A stretch of DNA of 11,424 bases from Bacteroidota bacterium. Lineage in GTDB: Bacteria > Bacteroidota > Bacteroidia > Flavobacteriales > Flavobacteriaceae. Position 1 is the first letter of the stretch. The number at the start of each line of letters is the position of its first letter. The position numbers and the translations under genes are program-made. The stretch spans positions 1 through 11,424 of the forward strand of contig CANINJ010000038.1 of the NCBI GenBank assembly GCA_947468985.1. Direction: 5' to 3'. The notes under the pieces were generated by a model. The model was not told the DNA's origin. It did not search any database and worked only from the letters and a program-made list of their open reading frames with translations. Shown here piece by piece: positions 1 through 6,301 of the stretch.

Positions 1-424
1 GAAATTACGTGCCAAAAGAAATGGCGCTTTCAATATTGAATATAAGATTATTGATTCTACTAAAGTAATTAAAAAACTACAAGAAAAAGCGGATCGAGTA
101 TTGATTGACGCACCCTGTAGCGGTTTGGGAGTTCTTAAAAGAAATCCTGATGCAAAGTGGAAATTGCAACCAGAATTCATTGAAAACATCAAAAAAATCC
201 AAGCAGATGTTTTAGAAAGCTATTCTCGAATAGTAAAACCTGGGGGGAAATTGGTGTATGCAACGTGTTCGGTACTCCCATCTGAAAACCAAGAACAAAT
301 TAAAAACTTCTTAACGAATACAGAAACTGGTAAAAGTTTTACGTTTGTGAAAGATTCAAAAATTTTAGCTTCTGAATCAGGTTTTGATGGTTTTTATATG
401 GCTTTATTGGAAAGAAAAGTATAA
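1..424 (+). CDS. RsmB/NOP family 16S rRNA (cytosine-C5) methyltransferase, C-terminal part (5' end outside window)
   Basis: The reading frame enters at base 2 and gives the last 140 residues. Members of this family transfer a methyl group from SAM to C5 of a cytosine in rRNA, using two cysteines in the cytoplasm. Both cysteine motifs are visible: motif IV, DAPCSGLG, at fragment residues 36-43 (C39), and motif VI, YATCS, around residue 89. Between them is RNPDAKW, typical of the family, and after them SENQEQI. The SAM-binding glycine motif must lie upstream of the window. The protein ends in LLERKV, so no extra RNA-binding domain follows the catalytic core. The gene converges on ung, with 36 bp between the stop codons and no clear hairpin there. 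The family call is firm. Which cytosine is modified (C967 as for RsmB, or another) cannot be told from this fragment. Confidence 0.9.
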   Translation, partial: KLRAKRNGAFNIEYKIIDSTKVIKKLQEKADRVLIDAPCSGLGVLKRNPDAKWKLQPEFIENIKKIQADVLESYSRIVKPGGKLVYATCSVLPSENQEQIKNFLTNTETGKSFTFVKDSKILASESGFDGFYMALLERKV

Positions 425-460
425 TTATTTTAGACTATTATTCCTGTAAATTAGAAAATT

Positions 461-1129
461 TTACCAATGAATTTCTTGAATCCCTTTTGATTTCAAGTAG
501 TCATTGGTTTTACTAAAATGTTTGTTTCCAAACCATTTTCCTTGATTGGCACTCATAGGCGATGGGTGTCCAGATTCTAAAACCAAGTGTTTGGTTCGGT
601 CTATTTTTAGTCCTTTTTTATGAGCGAAATTTCCCCAAAGCAGGAAAACCACATTGCTTTTTTTATCTGAAATTTCCTGAATTACAGCATCTGTAAATTT
701 TCCCCAATTCAAATGTTTGTGGCTGTTGGGTTTGTCTTTTTGAACCGATAATGTCGCATTCAAAAGCAAAATGCCTTGTTTCGCCCAACGCTCTAAATTT
801 CCTGAAGTTGGTAAAAATAAACTGTCTAAATCGGAATTTAGCTCTCTAAATATATTCCTTAAAGAAGGTGGGATTTTCATATTTTCATTCACAGAAAAGC
901 ATAAACCATTGGCTTCACCTTCACCGTGATAAGGATCTTGACCAATGATTACAACTTTCAAATCATCAAAACTACAATAATCAAAAGCAGAGAAAAGAAG
1001 ATCTTTAGGAGGGAAACAACTATTTATCTCGTATTCATTGGTAACAGCCAACATTAAATCATTAAAATACGGCTTTTGTATTTCGGTAGCTAAAATAGTT
1101 TGCCAGGAAGAATTCAAATGAGATTTCAT
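461..1129 (-). CDS. ung: Uracil-DNA glycosylase, family 1
   Basis: Removes uracil from DNA as the first step of base-excision repair. The 222 residues match the usual length of family 1, and all signature elements are in place. The water-activating loop GQDPYHGE is at residues 63-70, with catalytic Asp65 and uracil-gating Tyr67. The uracil-stacking Phe78 is in LCFSV. LLLNATLSV at 121-129 holds the uracil-recognising Asn124. The leucine-loop region HPSPMSANQG starts at His188, the second catalytic residue. KHFSKTNDYL at 203-212 is the conserved C-terminal stretch. Each position is one residue off the E. coli numbering. The ATG at 1129 gives a normal N-terminus. A TATATTTG box on the same strand lies 17 bp upstream (1146-1153). 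It is divergent from mutS2 and convergent with the rRNA methyltransferase gene, so probably its own transcription unit. Confidence 0.97.
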   Translation of the reverse strand: MKSHLNSSWQTILATEIQKPYFNDLMLAVTNEYEINSCFPPKDLLFSAFDYCSFDDLKVVIIGQDPYHGEGEANGLCFSVNENMKIPPSLRNIFRELNSDLDSLFLPTSGNLERWAKQGILLLNATLSVQKDKPNSHKHLNWGKFTDAVIQEISDKKSNVVFLLWGNFAHKKGLKIDRTKHLVLESGHPSPMSANQGKWFGNKHFSKTNDYLKSKGIQEIHW

Positions 1130-1145
1130 AAAATTTTATAAAAAA

Positions 1146-1153
1146 CAAATATA
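1146..1153 (-). promoter_or_regulatory. Putative -7 box of the ung promoter (TATATTTG)
   Basis: Exact match to the Bacteroidota -7 consensus TAnnTTTG on the minus strand, 17 bp from the ung ATG, implying a short leader. No convincing TTTG -33 element is seen at the usual distance. Position and consensus are seen; promoter activity is inferred. Confidence 0.5.
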
Positions 1154-1241
1154 CAAATTACAATGCACATCTTTATTATTCTAAAAATTCAACAACTACG
1201 AAAACTTTGTGAAACTACTTCAAAAAGTCTTAACATTTACC

Positions 1242-1249
1242 TATTTTTG
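1242..1249 (+). promoter_or_regulatory. Putative -7 box of the mutS2 promoter (TATTTTTG)
   Basis: Exact TAnnTTTG match 25 bp before the ATG at 1275. If used, transcription starts about base 1255, which rules out the in-frame GTG at 1209 as the start codon of mutS2. The -33 element is weak or absent. Confidence 0.55.
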
Positions 1250-1274
1250 TATTGTAAAATTTCTAAAAAGCATA

Positions 1275-3446
1275 ATGATTAACATTAACGAAAAAACACT
1301 TCAAGACCTTCAATTTCCTACAGTTTTAGAAACTATTTCTTCAATTTGTAATACTGATATTGGAAAACAAAAAGCATTAGAAATTACACCTTTCAAAGAA
1401 AAAAACGAATTGATGGACGCTTTAATGCAAACATCAGAATATTTATCTTCGTTTCAAAATAACAATGCAATTCCCAATCACGGATTTGAAACCATCAACC
1501 ACGAGATCAAATTCCTTGCTATTGAAGATAGTTTTTTAGAAGTAGGAAGCTTTCGGAAAATCGCAAATATTTCAGCATCTGTAAATGTATTGTTACTCTA
1601 TTTCAAGAAATTTGACGACTATTACCCCTATCTAAATAAACGTGCAATTCAAGTAGAATATACCAAAGATATTATTGCGATGGTGGACGATGTGGTGGAT
1701 AAATATGGAGAAATAAAAGATAATGCATCTGTTGATTTGTTAAATATTCGTAGAAATATGAATGTTGTTCGTGGCAAGGTCAATCAGAGTTTTGGTATGG
1801 CAATGACGCAATACAATTCGTTGGGTTATTTAGACGATATCAAAGAAAGTTTTGTTCAAAATCGTAGGGTTTTAGCAGTTTTAGCAATGTATCGCAGAAA
1901 AGTTAAAGGTTCTATTCTTGGAAGTTCAAAAACAGGAAGTATTGCATATATTGAGCCTGAGGCAACCTTGAATTATTCTCGTGAATTGAGTAATTTAGAA
2001 TATGAAGAAAAAGAAGAAATCACAAGAATATTAAAGTATTTGACCAATACGATTAGACCTTTTTTACCTTTAATAATTCAGTACCAAGATTTTTTGAGTG
2101 ACATTGATGTAATTGCTGCAAAAGCAAAATATGCCAATCGGATTAATGGTATTTTACCAAAAATAACCAACGAAAGAAGGTTGTATTTTAAAGATGCCTT
2201 CCACCCTATTTTATATTTAAATAATAAAGAAAGTAACCAAATTACGCATTCGCAAACTATTGAATTAGATACAAAAAATCGGATTATTGTGATTTCTGGT
2301 CCCAATGCAGGAGGAAAAACAATTTCCTTAAAAACAGTTGGATTGTTGCAATTAATGTTGCAATCTGGGATGTTAATTCCTGTACATGAAAGAAGCGAAA
2401 CGTTCTTATTTGACAGAATTTTGACTGATATTGGTGACAATCAATCGATTGAAAATCATTTGAGCACGTATAGTTATCGCTTGAAGAACATGAATTATTT
2501 CTTGAAAAAGTGCAATAATAAAACTTTGTTTTTAATTGATGAATTTGGAACAGGTTCCGACCCAGATTTGGGTGGCGCGTTGGCAGAAATATTTTTGGAA
2601 GAGTTTTATCACCGAGAAGCATTTGGAATTATAACAACGCATTATTCCAATTTGAAAATGCTGGCAAACGAATTGCCTTTTGCGATGAATGCCAATATGT
2701 TATTTGATGAAAAAACGTTAGAGCCTATGTATAAATTGGCTTTAGGACAAGCAGGAAGTTCCTTCACCTTTGAAGTTGCTCAGAAAAATGGAATCCCATT
2801 CGGGTTAATTAATAGAGCAAAAAAGAAAATTGAAGGCGGTAAAGTACGTTTTGACAAAACCATTGCAACCTTACAAAAAGAGCGCTCGAAAATGGAGAAA
2901 ACTTCTCAAACTTTGAAAGAAGAAGAATCGAAAGCGCGTGAAGAAGGAAAAAAAATGGAAACTATCAATGTCAAAATAAAGCAGAAATTAGAAAGCTACC
3001 AAGAATTGTATGATAGCAATCAGAAGATCATTTACATTGGTCAAAAAATTGATGATTTAGCGGGCAAATATTTCAATACAAAAAACAAAAAAGAATTGGT
3101 TGCCGAGTTTATGAAAATCATAGAAATTGAAAATTCCAAACGAATAAAAGTGACATCCAAAGAAGTAAAAGCTTCTATTGAGAAAAAAAAGGAAGTAATT
3201 CAGGAAGTTACAGTGAAAGTTGAAGAAATTCGAGAGGCTAAAAAAGAGAAAAAACTGAAAGCCAATTTGGTTGTAGAAAAACCAAAACCAGTTCTAAAAT
3301 TGGGAGATAGAGTTCGAATGTTTGATGGGAAAGCAGTTGGAACTATTGATAAAATCGAAAGAAACAAAGCAGTTGTAAACTACGGTGTTTTTACTTCAAC
3401 GGTAAGTTTGGAAGCGTTAGAATTTGTTGAAACTAAGAAAAAATAA
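1275..3446 (+). CDS. mutS2: MutS2-family ATPase lacking the C-terminal Smr domain
   Basis: A 723-residue MutS2 homologue. The start is the ATG at 1275: the preceding frame back to a GTG at 1209 crosses the likely promoter, while MININEKTLQDLQFPTVLET is the usual family N-terminus. Order: N-terminal core/lever domain (1-300); ABC-type ATPase with Walker A GPNAGGKT at 342-349; signature SIENHLSTYS at 391-400; Walker B LFLIDEFGTGSDP at 418-430 with the DE pair at 422-423; TTHYSNLK at 454-461 holding the switch histidine. A charged coiled coil follows (about 510-600), then a K/E-rich stretch (620-670) and a small KOW-like end (LKLGDRVRMFDGKAVGTI). Classical MutS2 continues into an Smr nuclease domain with an LDLHG/LDLR motif; here the protein ends at EFVETKKK. 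MutS2 proteins are known from suppressing recombination and from rescuing collided ribosomes. Which role applies without Smr is open. Confidence 0.93.
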   Translation: MININEKTLQDLQFPTVLETISSICNTDIGKQKALEITPFKEKNELMDALMQTSEYLSSFQNNNAIPNHGFETINHEIKFLAIEDSFLEVGSFRKIANISASVNVLLLYFKKFDDYYPYLNKRAIQVEYTKDIIAMVDDVVDKYGEIKDNASVDLLNIRRNMNVVRGKVNQSFGMAMTQYNSLGYLDDIKESFVQNRRVLAVLAMYRRKVKGSILGSSKTGSIAYIEPEATLNYSRELSNLEYEEKEEITRILKYLTNTIRPFLPLIIQYQDFLSDIDVIAAKAKYANRINGILPKITNERRLYFKDAFHPILYLNNKESNQITHSQTIELDTKNRIIVISGPNAGGKTISLKTVGLLQLMLQSGMLIPVHERSETFLFDRILTDIGDNQSIENHLSTYSYRLKNMNYFLKKCNNKTLFLIDEFGTGSDPDLGGALAEIFLEEFYHREAFGIITTHYSNLKMLANELPFAMNANMLFDEKTLEPMYKLALGQAGSSFTFEVAQKNGIPFGLINRAKKKIEGGKVRFDKTIATLQKERSKMEKTSQTLKEEESKAREEGKKMETINVKIKQKLESYQELYDSNQKIIYIGQKIDDLAGKYFNTKNKKELVAEFMKIIEIENSKRIKVTSKEVKASIEKKKEVIQEVTVKVEEIREAKKEKKLKANLVVEKPKPVLKLGDRVRMFDGKAVGTIDKIERNKAVVNYGVFTSTVSLEALEFVETKKK

Positions 3447-3469
3447 GGTTAAATAGTAAACTCAAAATT

Positions 3470-3886
3470 ATGCTTGACTTTCCAAAAGGCAAAAAAATTA
3501 TTCTGTTTGATGGCATTTGTAATTTGTGCGAATCCTCTGTTCAGTTTGTCATTAAATACGATAAAAAAGATGTGTTTCGATTTGTAGCCTTGCAATCTGA
3601 ATTGGGTATAGCTATCGTAAAACACATTGGATTGGATATCAAAAACATTGACAGTGTAATTTTGTACGAACCTGGAATTGCTTATAATTATAAATCTGCG
3701 GCAGCATTAGAAATCGCTAAAAACTTAGGTGGATTTTTCCATTTTGGAACAGTCTTTAAGTTGATTCCAAACGGATTACGGAACTTACTTTATGATTACG
3801 TTGCCAAGAACAGATACCAAGGGTATGGAAAAAAGGAAAGTTGCCTACTTCCAACATTAGAATTGAAATCTAAATTTTTGGAATAA
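3470..3886 (+). CDS. DCC-family (DUF393) thiol-disulfide oxidoreductase
   Basis: A 138-residue protein of the DCC/YuxK family, named for the DxxCxxC motif. Here this is FDGICNLC at residues 13-20, with a possible redox pair Cys17 and Cys20 in a thioredoxin-like context. The C-terminal family features are also present: AKNRYQGYGKKESCLLPT near 120-130, with the conserved NRY and a late cysteine. Length is normal for the family. There is no signal peptide or membrane segment, so it should be cytoplasmic. It starts 23 bp after the mutS2 stop on the same strand with no promoter box or hairpin between, so it is probably co-transcribed with mutS2. The substrate of this family is unknown, and the link to MutS2 may be only positional. 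Confidence 0.88.
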   Translation: MLDFPKGKKIILFDGICNLCESSVQFVIKYDKKDVFRFVALQSELGIAIVKHIGLDIKNIDSVILYEPGIAYNYKSAAALEIAKNLGGFFHFGTVFKLIPNGLRNLLYDYVAKNRYQGYGKKESCLLPTLELKSKFLE

Positions 3887-3893
3887 TTATAAA

Positions 3894-3909
3894 TATGACA
3901 ATTATCATA
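3894..3909. promoter_or_regulatory. Operator-like palindrome TATGACAATTATCATA
   Basis: Seven of eight base pairs are symmetric in the form TATGA-N6-TCATA. It lies just upstream of two -7 boxes (3915-3922 and 3931-3938), where a regulator would overlap the -33 region. The 5-6-5 spacing recalls CRP/FNR-family sites, but the base composition is AT-rich and chance is possible. It could also be a weak hairpin after the upstream gene. Confidence 0.3.
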
Positions 3910-3914
3910 AATTA

Positions 3915-3938
3915 TATTTTTGAAGAACCTTATTTTTG
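3915..3938 (+). promoter_or_regulatory. Two identical tandem -7 boxes (TATTTTTG, N8, TATTTTTG)
   Basis: Exact TAnnTTTG matches at 3915-3922 and 3931-3938, 16 bp apart. Either could drive the small membrane-protein gene at 3962. Transcription from the second would leave a leader of only about 15 nt and would remove most of the SD-like GGAGGA. No clear -33 element is seen for either. Confidence 0.5.
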
Positions 3939-3959
3939 GAGGAACTTTAAATGAAATAA
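3938..3959 (+). promoter_or_regulatory. SD-like GGAGGA followed by a two-codon ORF (ATG AAA TAA)
   Basis: GGAGGA at 3938-3943 is 7 nt before an ATG at 3951 that opens ATG-AAA-TAA, ending at 3959. The next gene starts at 3962, 2 nt later and 18 nt from the SD. The spacing fits the minimal ORF better than the gene. Strong SDs are rare in Flavobacteria. A regulatory role through reinitiation is inference only. Confidence 0.3.
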
Positions 3960-3961
3960 TC

Positions 3962-4117
3962 ATGAAAAATAGTGCGCTTTATTCCTGGGGAAATGGTTCT
4001 TTTATTATGATTGTTATATTCGGATTGGTAATCATTGGAATAATTGGAGCTGTTATAATTATGATGAACTCCGACAAGAAAAAAAAAAGATTAAAAAAAA
4101 ACTCCTCAATTGCTTGA
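3962..4117 (+). CDS. Small single-span membrane protein of unknown function (51 aa)
   Basis: Starts MKNSALYSWGNGSF, followed by one long hydrophobic helix (about residues 13-35, rich in I, V, G and M) and a basic tail DKKKKRLKKN, so the C-terminus should be cytoplasmic by the positive-inside rule. An in-frame TTG at 3920 would extend it by 14 residues, but that start overlaps the likely -7 box, so the ATG at 3962 is preferred. The last codons, including the TGA, lie inside the terminator hairpin 4101-4122. It is separate from the DCC gene (75 bp gap with its own promoter boxes). The product resembles short uncharacterised membrane peptides found in Flavobacteria, but I cannot name a family. 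The A-run codons in the tail could allow slippage. Function is unknown. Confidence 0.65.
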   Translation: MKNSALYSWGNGSFIMIVIFGLVIIGIIGAVIIMMNSDKKKKRLKKNSSIA

Positions 4118-4126
4118 GGAGTTTTT
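4093..4126. terminator. Bidirectional intrinsic terminator between convergent genes
   Basis: Perfect 9-bp stem ACTCCTCAA (4101-4109) / TTGAGGAGT (4114-4122) with loop TTGC. It is flanked by an A-run on the left and TTTTT on the right, so it is U-tailed on both strands. It ends the small membrane-protein gene (+) and the T9SS protein gene (-). The + gene's stop codon (4115-4117) is in the right arm. Confidence 0.9.
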
Positions 4127-4146
4127 GCTTTTATAAAAACGTGTTA

Positions 4147-5811
4147 TTAGTTTTTAACAATCTTTTTAGTTACAGAACCTTTATCAGAAGTAATATTCAT
4201 CATGTACATTCCAGAAGCTAAATCTGAAACATTTACTTGAATATCTGAAACGTTTGAGTAACTGTTTTGTTTTACAACTCTACCATTCAAATCTGTAATT
4301 GAAATTCCACTTACAAGAATATTATCTGAATTTGATACAGAAATAAAATCATTTGCTGGATTTGGTGAAACTGAGAATTTAGAATTTAGAAACTCATTAA
4401 CAGAAAGAGTTTGTGTTACCTCAAATTTATCAATAAGTAAAGCATGTGTACTACTTGCGGTTGCATTTAGAGGAGAATTATTTCTTAAACCGAAGTAATA
4501 AACCCCATCTAATGTTGGGGTAAATGTATACGTTTTTTGAACAAATCCTACGGTAGTTAAACCTGTTTCTGTTGCTAAAATTGTTGTCTGAGCTCCCACT
4601 GTGCTAGCATTTCCAACTGTTAATTGATAACTACCTGTAGCTGTTGTAGCACTTTGATAATTACGTATGTAGTAAGTAACTGTCACTAATTCATTTGCTA
4701 CTAAATTGATTCCTCTTGAAAACATCCAATTATTTGCCGCTACAGCCGCTGGAGTTACTGATGCAACAGAATAAACACCATCTTGAACTAAAGTTCCAGC
4801 CCCATAGTAACCAATTGACCAATCGCTAGATGCTGTTGTTGGAGTTGTTGGAATAGACCAACCAATAAATGGAAAATCATAATTTTCAAAACTTGTAGAA
4901 TAAGGAGCACTTGTTGGTTCAAAAGTTGTATAATGAGGATACCATTTCCAAGCACTTGTATTACCAGCACCACAATCTGTTTTTACATAAAAATCATATG
5001 TAGAACTTGCTGTTAAGCCATTAATAACAGTACTAGAACCTGAAACATTATTCATTGGTGTTCCTGTTCCTAATATAAAATTTTGTGGGCCATATTCAAT
5101 GTTAAAAACAGTACCAGTTCCTGTCCAATCTAAATTGATACTAGTTAAAGTTTCGTTAGCAGGAGTTAGTGAAGTAGGTCTTGTACAACTTACAGCTTTA
5201 CCCAAAACAGTATGAGGCCTAAAAGCTGACGTAGTTATCGCAGTAGGTGCAGTTGTACCGGTAGCCATTACTGCTAACAAACCTCCAGCTAAGGAAGTTT
5301 CACAACCTGCAACATTACCTGTAGTAGCTAACGTTCCTGAATTTTTTTGATAATCAAAAGCTACATAAACAGAGCCACCAGAGTAAGTAAATGAAGTACC
5401 TCCAGAGAAAGGAAAATTAACAACACCTGCTGTTGCTGGAATTGTAATATTCGCAGTACTAACAGTTGTCATACCTGTAATTGCAGTTGCCCAAGGTGTC
5501 GTTTTTAAATTAGTAGCATCGTTAGAATTTTGCATATATACAGTATACGAAGTACTTGTAGTAGCAACATTCTGAGCAGCTACATACATAAATCCTAATG
5601 AATTAATGACATCGCCTGAAACAAAACCAGCGTTTGTCATTTCTGTTGCTTTAATCAACCAAACAGCACGACTAAACGTTTTTGTCCCTTGAGGAGCTCT
5701 TCCGTTTCCAGAAGTAGAACCATCGTAAGATAATGCTTCATAGAAATCAGATTGAGCATGAATTGATCCTGAAATAAATAATAATGTAATTAAAAGTAAT
5801 AGTTTTTTCAT
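4147..5811 (-). CDS. Secreted protein with FN3 and T9SS type A sorting domain
   Basis: A 554-residue exported protein. Residues 1-19 are a signal peptide (MKKLLLLITLLFISGSIHA, cut before Q20). Residues 20-205 are a Ser/Thr/Gly-rich beta domain of a type seen in flavobacterial surface proteins (GNGRAP near the start, FRPHTVLG at the end). Residues 209-297 form a fibronectin type III domain (CTRPTSLTPANETL to AWKWYPHYTTFEP). Residues 300-470 look like a jelly-roll 'choice-of-anchor' module (YSTSFENYDFPFIGWSIP to HALLIDKFEVTQ). Residues 479-554 are the type A C-terminal sorting domain (FSVSPNPANDFI, ITDLNGRVVKQ, LASGMYMMNI, final KKIVKN), which directs passage through the type IX system and anchoring or release. 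No catalytic motif is visible, so an adhesive or structural role is likeliest. Probably monocistronic: own -7 box at 5843-5850 and a terminator just past the stop. Confidence 0.92.
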   Translation of the reverse strand: MKKLLLLITLLFISGSIHAQSDFYEALSYDGSTSGNGRAPQGTKTFSRAVWLIKATEMTNAGFVSGDVINSLGFMYVAAQNVATTSTSYTVYMQNSNDATNLKTTPWATAITGMTTVSTANITIPATAGVVNFPFSGGTSFTYSGGSVYVAFDYQKNSGTLATTGNVAGCETSLAGGLLAVMATGTTAPTAITTSAFRPHTVLGKAVSCTRPTSLTPANETLTSINLDWTGTGTVFNIEYGPQNFILGTGTPMNNVSGSSTVINGLTASSTYDFYVKTDCGAGNTSAWKWYPHYTTFEPTSAPYSTSFENYDFPFIGWSIPTTPTTASSDWSIGYYGAGTLVQDGVYSVASVTPAAVAANNWMFSRGINLVANELVTVTYYIRNYQSATTATGSYQLTVGNASTVGAQTTILATETGLTTVGFVQKTYTFTPTLDGVYYFGLRNNSPLNATASSTHALLIDKFEVTQTLSVNEFLNSKFSVSPNPANDFISVSNSDNILVSGISITDLNGRVVKQNSYSNVSDIQVNVSDLASGMYMMNITSDKGSVTKKIVKN

Positions 5812-5842
5812 AGTTTTTTTTTTAAGTTGTTATTAAGTGAAA

Positions 5843-5850
5843 CAAATATA
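5843..5850 (-). promoter_or_regulatory. Putative -7 box of the T9SS protein gene (TATATTTG)
   Basis: Exact TAnnTTTG on the minus strand, 32 bp before the ATG at 5811, and the same octamer as the ung box. The stretch between is T/A-rich. No clear -33 element at the normal distance. Confidence 0.5.
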
Positions 5851-5888
5851 AAAGTTTAAACTGAATAAAAAAAAATAAATTGGAGTTC

Positions 5889-5944
5889 TGATTACAAATA
5901 ATTTCATTATTATTAAATAATAACATGTTGATTACAATGAAATT
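5889..5944. repeat. Nested palindromes and direct repeats upstream of the T9SS gene
   Basis: TTATTATT (5907-5914) and AATAATAA (5916-5923) form a perfect palindrome around one A. Outside it, AATTTCATT (5900-5908) and AATGAAATT (5936-5944) are perfect inverted repeats. TGATTACAA occurs directly repeated at 5889-5897 and 5929-5937, exactly 40 bp apart. The block lies upstream of the T9SS gene's -7 box and could bind a regulator; AT-richness makes chance symmetry possible. Confidence 0.4.
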
Positions 5945-5994
5945 AGGGAAACAAATAGTATTATGTCAGTAGAAACTTTTATTAATTAAATAAT

Positions 5995-6034
5995 AAAAAA
6001 GTTGCAATAGAAAAATTCCTATTGCAACCTTTTT
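5995..6034 (-). terminator. Intrinsic terminator of the MATE-prohibitin-acidic protein operon
   Basis: Perfect 10-bp stem GTTGCAATAG (6001-6010) / CTATTGCAAC (6019-6028) with an 8-nt loop. On the minus strand it is followed by a T-run (complement of the A-run at 5995-6000), 22 bp past the stop of the 76-aa gene. On the plus strand a CTTTTT also follows, but no + gene needs it. Confidence 0.88.
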
Positions 6035-6049
6035 AAAAGTAAAAAATAC

Positions 6050-6280
6050 TTATTCTTTTTCGTAACGTTCCATTTCACGATCATAAAACGCATTGGCAAG
6101 TTCAATTAGCCCTTCCATTTCAGTATTAAGTTCCGCTTCGTCAAGATCTTCGGCTTCTTCAATGAATTCTACCTCATCATCTTTAAGGTTGATTATGAAT
6201 CTTGGATAATCTAGATGTATGATGAAAATATCTTCGGGGAAATCGGTATTGTCGCCAAGTAAAAATTTTGGTAATTCCAT
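6050..6280 (-). CDS. Small, strongly acidic protein of unknown function (76 aa)
   Basis: 25 of 76 residues are Asp or Glu against about 6 Lys/Arg, giving a very low pI. The N-terminal half alternates hydrophobic and charged residues (FLLGDNTDFPEDIFIIHLDYPRFIINL) and is probably beta-rich. The C-terminal half (from about residue 36) is E-rich and probably helical. No signal peptide or membrane segment, so cytoplasmic. It resembles uncharacterised small proteins conserved in Flavobacteria, but I know no function. It starts 21 bp after the prohibitin gene stop on the same strand and ends just before the operon terminator, so it is the last gene of that operon. Its coding reality is supported by this context and clean codon use. 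DNA mimicry could be imagined from the charge, but nothing specific supports it. Confidence 0.75.
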   Translation of the reverse strand: MELPKFLLGDNTDFPEDIFIIHLDYPRFIINLKDDEVEFIEEAEDLDEAELNTEMEGLIELANAFYDREMERYEKE

Positions 6281-6301
6281 AGTTTATTTTTCTTAAATAT
6301 T

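Noticed and set aside
2078..2622. Two antisense open frames (2078-2440 and 2284-2622)
   Set aside because: They lie wholly within the ATPase region of mutS2, overlap each other, and their translations have no recognisable motif.
3920..3961. TTG start 14 codons upstream for the small membrane protein
   Set aside because: The TTG is part of a likely -7 promoter box, so it would not be in the transcript.
4788..4973. Open frame of 61 codons on the same strand inside the T9SS protein gene
   Set aside because: A low-complexity L/Q/I-rich shift-frame reading of a well-supported gene.
5945..5995. Short ATG frame (MSVETFIN) in the gap downstream of the acidic gene
   Set aside because: Only eight codons, no supporting context.
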